NCBI GenBank assembly: GCA_028694875.1
Contig: JAQVKB010000069.1
Span: forward strand, 1-6,233
Source: Candidatus Izemoplasmatales bacterium
Lineage (GTDB): Bacteria > Bacillota_I > Bacilli_A > Izemoplasmatales > Hujiaoplasmataceae
Reading direction: 5' to 3'
DNA: 6,233 nucleotides
Part shown: positions 4,725-6,233 of the stretch, one piece after another
How the letters are laid out: the number at the start of each line of letters is the position of its first letter
Numbering within the stretch: position 1 is the first letter of the stretch
Notes under the pieces: model-generated
The model's database searches: none
The model's input: the letters and a program-made list of their open reading frames with translations, nothing else
Told to the model about the DNA's origin: nothing
Program-made: the position numbers and the translations under genes

Positions 4725-6233
4725 ATGGCCGAATCCAAACTAAAGAAGTTACAAAAAACACTCGAGGCGAAAATCGCATCAGGTCGCATCAATTATACAG
4801 TTCCTGATCTTTGGAACGCATGGGATTATGATGGCGATGAAATGAGAAGGATTCCAAGTGGTGAACTCTTGGTCAATCCTTACCGTTTCTTCTATTCCGT
4901 CATTACCAATGTGATTTTTCCACATCAAGATGCCCAAAAAGATTATACGAAATCATTATCCCAAATGACAAAGCGTAACATCGCCAAGAATGAAATTGGT
5001 GGCGATTGGGTCCGCAAGAGTGTCCTTTACTCAACGATGATTCGTGCGAGCGGCGCATGGGATCATGACCGTTCGTACACTTTGGATCTCGATAACTTTG
5101 ACCATTTGAAGGAAACGGGATCGTTCGTGAAGATGCTGGCGTTGTTGCCACTGCTAAAAAAAATGGGTGTCGACACGGTATACATGCTTCCGATTTCACG
5201 GTTCTCCCTGAAAGACAAAAAGGGCGACTTGGGTAGTCCTTATGGCGTCGCATCCTTTTATGACATCGACCCCACCCTCAAAGATTCATTGACTGGAGAC
5301 AACATGACCGTCGAGGAGGAATTCTCGGCGTTTGTGGAAGCGTGTCATATGATGTCGATGAGAGTCGTCATCGACATTATTCCGCGCACGAATGCCGTCG
5401 ACAATGACTTAATGAGAAGCCATCCTGATTGGTTCTATTGGATTAAATCCAGCGAATACGATGCTTACAAAGTGCCCTATGTGGAAGGCCTTCCCAACAC
5501 GATTCCTCCGGATCCCAAATTGATGAAGGAAGTCTATGCTTCTCCCGATGTCAAAAGACATATTGCAATGTTCCAATTCGATCCGAAGACACAAAACCAA
5601 GAAGCTTGGGAAAAGATTCGCGACAACCAAGACATCGATTACGTGGAAGCCATTGAAAAAACGTTTGGACTTCGCGTCGCTCCTGCTTTTTCCGACCACA
5701 TCAACGATGTTCAACCACCATGGACCGACGTTACCTTCTTCCGGATGTTTTTAGACCATCCGAAAGAAACTAAAGGCTATTTGGGAAAGAAAAAACAACC
5801 CCCATATATTCTCTTTGACACCATCAAATCGAACCTCTTTGCCGGAGATATTCCAAATATGGAATTATGGGAGACCCTCTCTGGGATTATCCCTTATTAT
5901 CAAGAACATTATGGTATTGACGGCGCACGCATTGACATGGGTCATGCACTACCGAAAGAACTGCTGAAAATGATCATCGATAAAGCCCGCGAGAATGACA
6001 AGGATTTTGCTTTTATCGCGGAAGAACTCAACACCGACAACGCGGAAAAAGCCAAAGCCAATGGATATAACATTATCATTGGAAACGGCTTCTGGATGGA
6101 ACCTCGTATTTGGGAAAAGAAGCTTCACAAATTTGTCTATGGAGCTCCCGAAATCGCGCTGCCAATGTTTGCTTGTGCTGAAACTCATGATACCGCAAGA
6201 ATCGCGGGTCGAGATGGTGGAGATCGGAAGAGC
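4725..6233 (+). CDS. mmtA: Maltosyltransferase-like GH13 enzyme (cut by right edge)
   Basis: 503 codons are open to the right edge. The protein resembles, from memory, the Thermotoga maltosyltransferase (mmtA, about 640 residues), a GH13 alpha-amylase relative that moves maltosyl units between alpha-1,4-glucans. No signal peptide is seen, so it probably acts in the cytoplasm on maltodextrin or glycogen. Visible parts: an N-terminal domain (1-95); the barrel start with a LLPLLKKMGVDTVYMLPISR stretch (140-159) and GDLGSPYG; region I VVIDIIPRTNA (214-224), followed by HPDWFYWIK; region II GIDGARIDMGHALP with nucleophile Asp404; region III FIAEELN with acid/base Glu433; and region IV AETHDTAR with Asp489. 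The histidine usual in GH13 region I (DxxxNH) is replaced by RTN, as I recall for this subgroup. ATG 4725 has GAGGTG 5 bases upstream. It is divergent from gpmI. The last four codons coincide with adapter sequence and are doubtful. GH13 membership is firm; the exact specificity is inferred. Confidence 0.82.
   Translation, partial: MAESKLKKLQKTLEAKIASGRINYTVPDLWNAWDYDGDEMRRIPSGELLVNPYRFFYSVITNVIFPHQDAQKDYTKSLSQMTKRNIAKNEIGGDWVRKSVLYSTMIRASGAWDHDRSYTLDLDNFDHLKETGSFVKMLALLPLLKKMGVDTVYMLPISRFSLKDKKGDLGSPYGVASFYDIDPTLKDSLTGDNMTVEEEFSAFVEACHMMSMRVVIDIIPRTNAVDNDLMRSHPDWFYWIKSSEYDAYKVPYVEGLPNTIPPDPKLMKEVYASPDVKRHIAMFQFDPKTQNQEAWEKIRDNQDIDYVEAIEKTFGLRVAPAFSDHINDVQPPWTDVTFFRMFLDHPKETKGYLGKKKQPPYILFDTIKSNLFAGDIPNMELWETLSGIIPYYQEHYGIDGARIDMGHALPKELLKMIIDKARENDKDFAFIAEELNTDNAEKAKANGYNIIIGNGFWMEPRIWEKKLHKFVYGAPEIALPMFACAETHDTARIAGRDGGDRKS
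6221..6233 (+). other. Illumina adapter remnant at the contig end
   Basis: The last 13 bases, AGATCGGAAGAGC, are identical to the common stem of Illumina TruSeq adapters. They sit exactly at the end of the sequence. The reading frame passes through them by chance, adding residues DRKS. They are most likely untrimmed adapter, so genuine sequence probably ends at 6220. Confidence 0.9.

Noticed and set aside
4903..5253. Minus-strand open frame of 116 codons opposite the maltosyltransferase-like gene
   Set aside because: The plus-strand frame is open for 503 codons with ordered GH13 motifs and a good ribosome binding site; this opposite frame has no coherent domain.

Overview
This window looks like a chromosomal housekeeping segment from a Bacillota-type bacterium, possibly from the Bacilli/Mollicutes side. 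The evidence is the gene set and order (a secG-rnr pair as in Bacilli; gpmI and eno in one transcription unit), strong AGGAGG-type ribosome binding sites, and TATAAT promoters. Tryptophan is TGG, and the membrane protein gene before eno appears to end at TGA, so the standard bacterial code fits and a Mycoplasma-type code does not. I cannot name the species.

Layout. Positions 1-869 (minus) hold the N-terminal 289 codons of ribonuclease R, cut by the left edge. Just upstream is secG (915-1136, minus), with a perfect 8-bp terminator hairpin between the two that starts inside the secG stop codon. secG has its own extended -10 promoter, abutting the terminator of the operon before it. That operon runs 4583 to 1260 on the minus strand: gpmI, a small four-helix membrane protein of unknown function that overlaps gpmI by 8 bases, and eno. 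A 141-base gap (4584-4724) then separates gpmI from a divergent plus-strand gene, 4725-6233, which resembles the Thermotoga-type maltosyltransferase of family GH13 and is cut by the right edge.

How it fits together. GpmI and enolase catalyse consecutive steps of lower glycolysis (3-phosphoglycerate to 2-phosphoglycerate to phosphoenolpyruvate). The divergent gene would remodel maltodextrin or glycogen, which feeds glycolysis. The gap between them carries two opposed TATAAT boxes, with a CcpA/LacI-type operator-like palindrome exactly midway between them, so common carbon-source control is plausible. SecG (protein export) and RNase R (RNA decay) form a separate unit.

The last 13 bases (6221-6233) are identical to the common Illumina adapter stem, so the right end is probably untrimmed adapter and the last four codons should not be trusted. 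I found no CRISPR array, insertion sequence, tRNA or rRNA, no gene-free stretch over 300 bases, and no clear sign of a wholly new system. The points most worth following are the unknown membrane protein inside the glycolytic operon, the divergent control region, and the terminator between secG and rnr.
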